From: Hermatobates lingyangjiaoensis
Taxonomy: Eukaryota > Arthropoda > Insecta > Hemiptera > Hermatobatidae
Assembly (NCBI GenBank): GCA_026182355.1
Contig: JAPFBL010000540.1
Location: 123,510-187,509, forward strand
Direction: 5' to 3'
DNA: 64,000 bases
This document shows, piece after piece, positions 63,405-64,000 of the stretch; the first letter of the stretch is position 1, and each line of letters starts with the position of its first letter. The translations under genes were made by a program, and so were the position numbers. The notes beneath the pieces were generated by a model. It saw nothing but the letters and a program-made list of their open reading frames with translations. It searched no databases and was not told the origin of the DNA.

Positions 63405-63610
63405 AAGATCAAAATTGAAAAAAAGAGTAACAAAGCACACTTACTAACTAAAATTTTGATAAAATCCATCTTCAGGAGAAAAGAAACATGGAGACCAAGC
63501 ATGATGGAAACGCAAAGTAAGTAAACCGCGACCGCCTTCAGTGTGTGCTTGGTCTTTTTTTCTCGTTTCTTCTGAAGACTGATTTTCAGAAAATTTGAGT
63601 TATTAAGTGT
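63405..63610. repeat. PLE family-D inverted pair
   Basis: The left arm has TCCATCTTCAGGAGAAAAG; the right arm has TTCTTCTGAAGACTGATTTT and AGAAAATTTGAG. The right motif keeps CTGAAGA, C, TGA/TCA hairpin, GAA, AATT, T and CTT/GAG-type helix I. Confidence 0.75.
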
Positions 63611-63714
63611 CTTTCTTCGGTAGTCTGTCTTTATATGACCACATACGAATCATTTCATGTTTTATTGAGGTTCAGGATTAATTAAGTCATTTTTCATACT
63701 AATTCCCTTCTTTA

Positions 63715-63785
63715 AAAGGTCAGTTGGTCATTGGTCAGTTGGTCATTGGTCATTGGTCAGTTGGTCAGTTTAAAAGGTCATTTTT
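63715..63785. repeat. Short GGTCAGTTGGTCATT tandem repeat
   Basis: GGTCAGTT and GGTCATT alternate six times, flanked by two copies of TTTTTCATACTAATTCCC (about 63695 and 63782). Confidence 0.85.
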
Positions 63786-63824
63786 CATACTAATTCCCTT
63801 CTTTAAAAGTTCAGTAGTTGAATT

Positions 63825-64000
63825 CAAATATATATATATAATATATATATATATAGTGATAAAAAGATTTCACATAAACACGTGAAACAACAATCAATGA
63901 TTAAACCACAATAAGAATGGGAAAACAAGACTAAGATCTTTCAACCGTAACAAGCGGTCTTGTTTCCCAATTTATTGGGTTTTTATTAGGAATTGTATTA
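63825..64000. repeat. (TA)n and minus family-A pLTR at the window end
   Basis: A TA tract (63828-63855) precedes a minus-oriented family-A copy (CACATAAACACGTGAAACAA, CGTAACAAGCGGTCTTG) that stops short of its centre. Confidence 0.8.

Overview
This is AT-rich eukaryotic nuclear DNA, most probably from an arthropod. The reasons are split genes with GT-AG introns, an insulin-receptor-substrate (chico/IRS) gene, R1/Jockey-type LINEs, and several retroelement tails ending in CCTAA repeats, the complement of the arthropod telomere repeat TTAGG. No prokaryotic operons, rRNA genes or CRISPR arrays were seen. Only two host genes can be supported; almost everything else recognisable is mobile or tandemly repeated DNA.

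Layout. 1-3.8 kb: mostly unassigned DNA, a 21-bp E-box minisatellite (2.16-2.61 kb) and a tRNA-like tandem array. 3.85-4.3 kb: one GC-rich, minus-strand F-box protein exon between two oppositely oriented tRNA-like arrays. 5.15-6.95 kb: a 50-bp minisatellite. 7-35 kb: transposon graveyard with hAT elements carrying 8-bp target duplications, Penelope-like element (PLE) fragments, R1-type LINE ends, tRNA-derived SINEs, a Helitron helicase remnant, pogo-like MITEs and many (TA)n tracts. 37.85-58.01 kb: six coding exons of IRS on the plus strand (PH domain, PTB domain, start of the tail). Phases match at every junction, and the introns are full of PLE, hAT, SINE, LINE and minisatellite insertions. 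58-64 kb: more PLE palindromes, a complete non-autonomous hAT and a SINE split by a PLE block.

The most notable signal is shared by nearly all the PLE-type repeats: a compact RNA fold matching a minimal hammerhead ribozyme. It has a CUGANGA core, a helix II hairpin, GAA, a 4-6 nt palindrome running from A to U (a tiny helix III), then C/U/A at the cleavage position, and a short helix I closing the whole. Sequence-unrelated families keep this architecture, with one extra nucleotide between the core and helix II in every copy checked. In two families the start codon of the PLE ORF lies inside helix III, so self-cleavage would detach the AUG. One locus carries four such motifs in a 54-bp tandem array.

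The second signal is a LINE/SINE partnership: a R1-type LINE fragment and several tRNA-headed SINEs share a 3' tail ending in CCTAACCTAA. IRS would act as the docking adaptor between insulin-like receptors and PI3K; only its membrane/receptor-binding half lies in this window.
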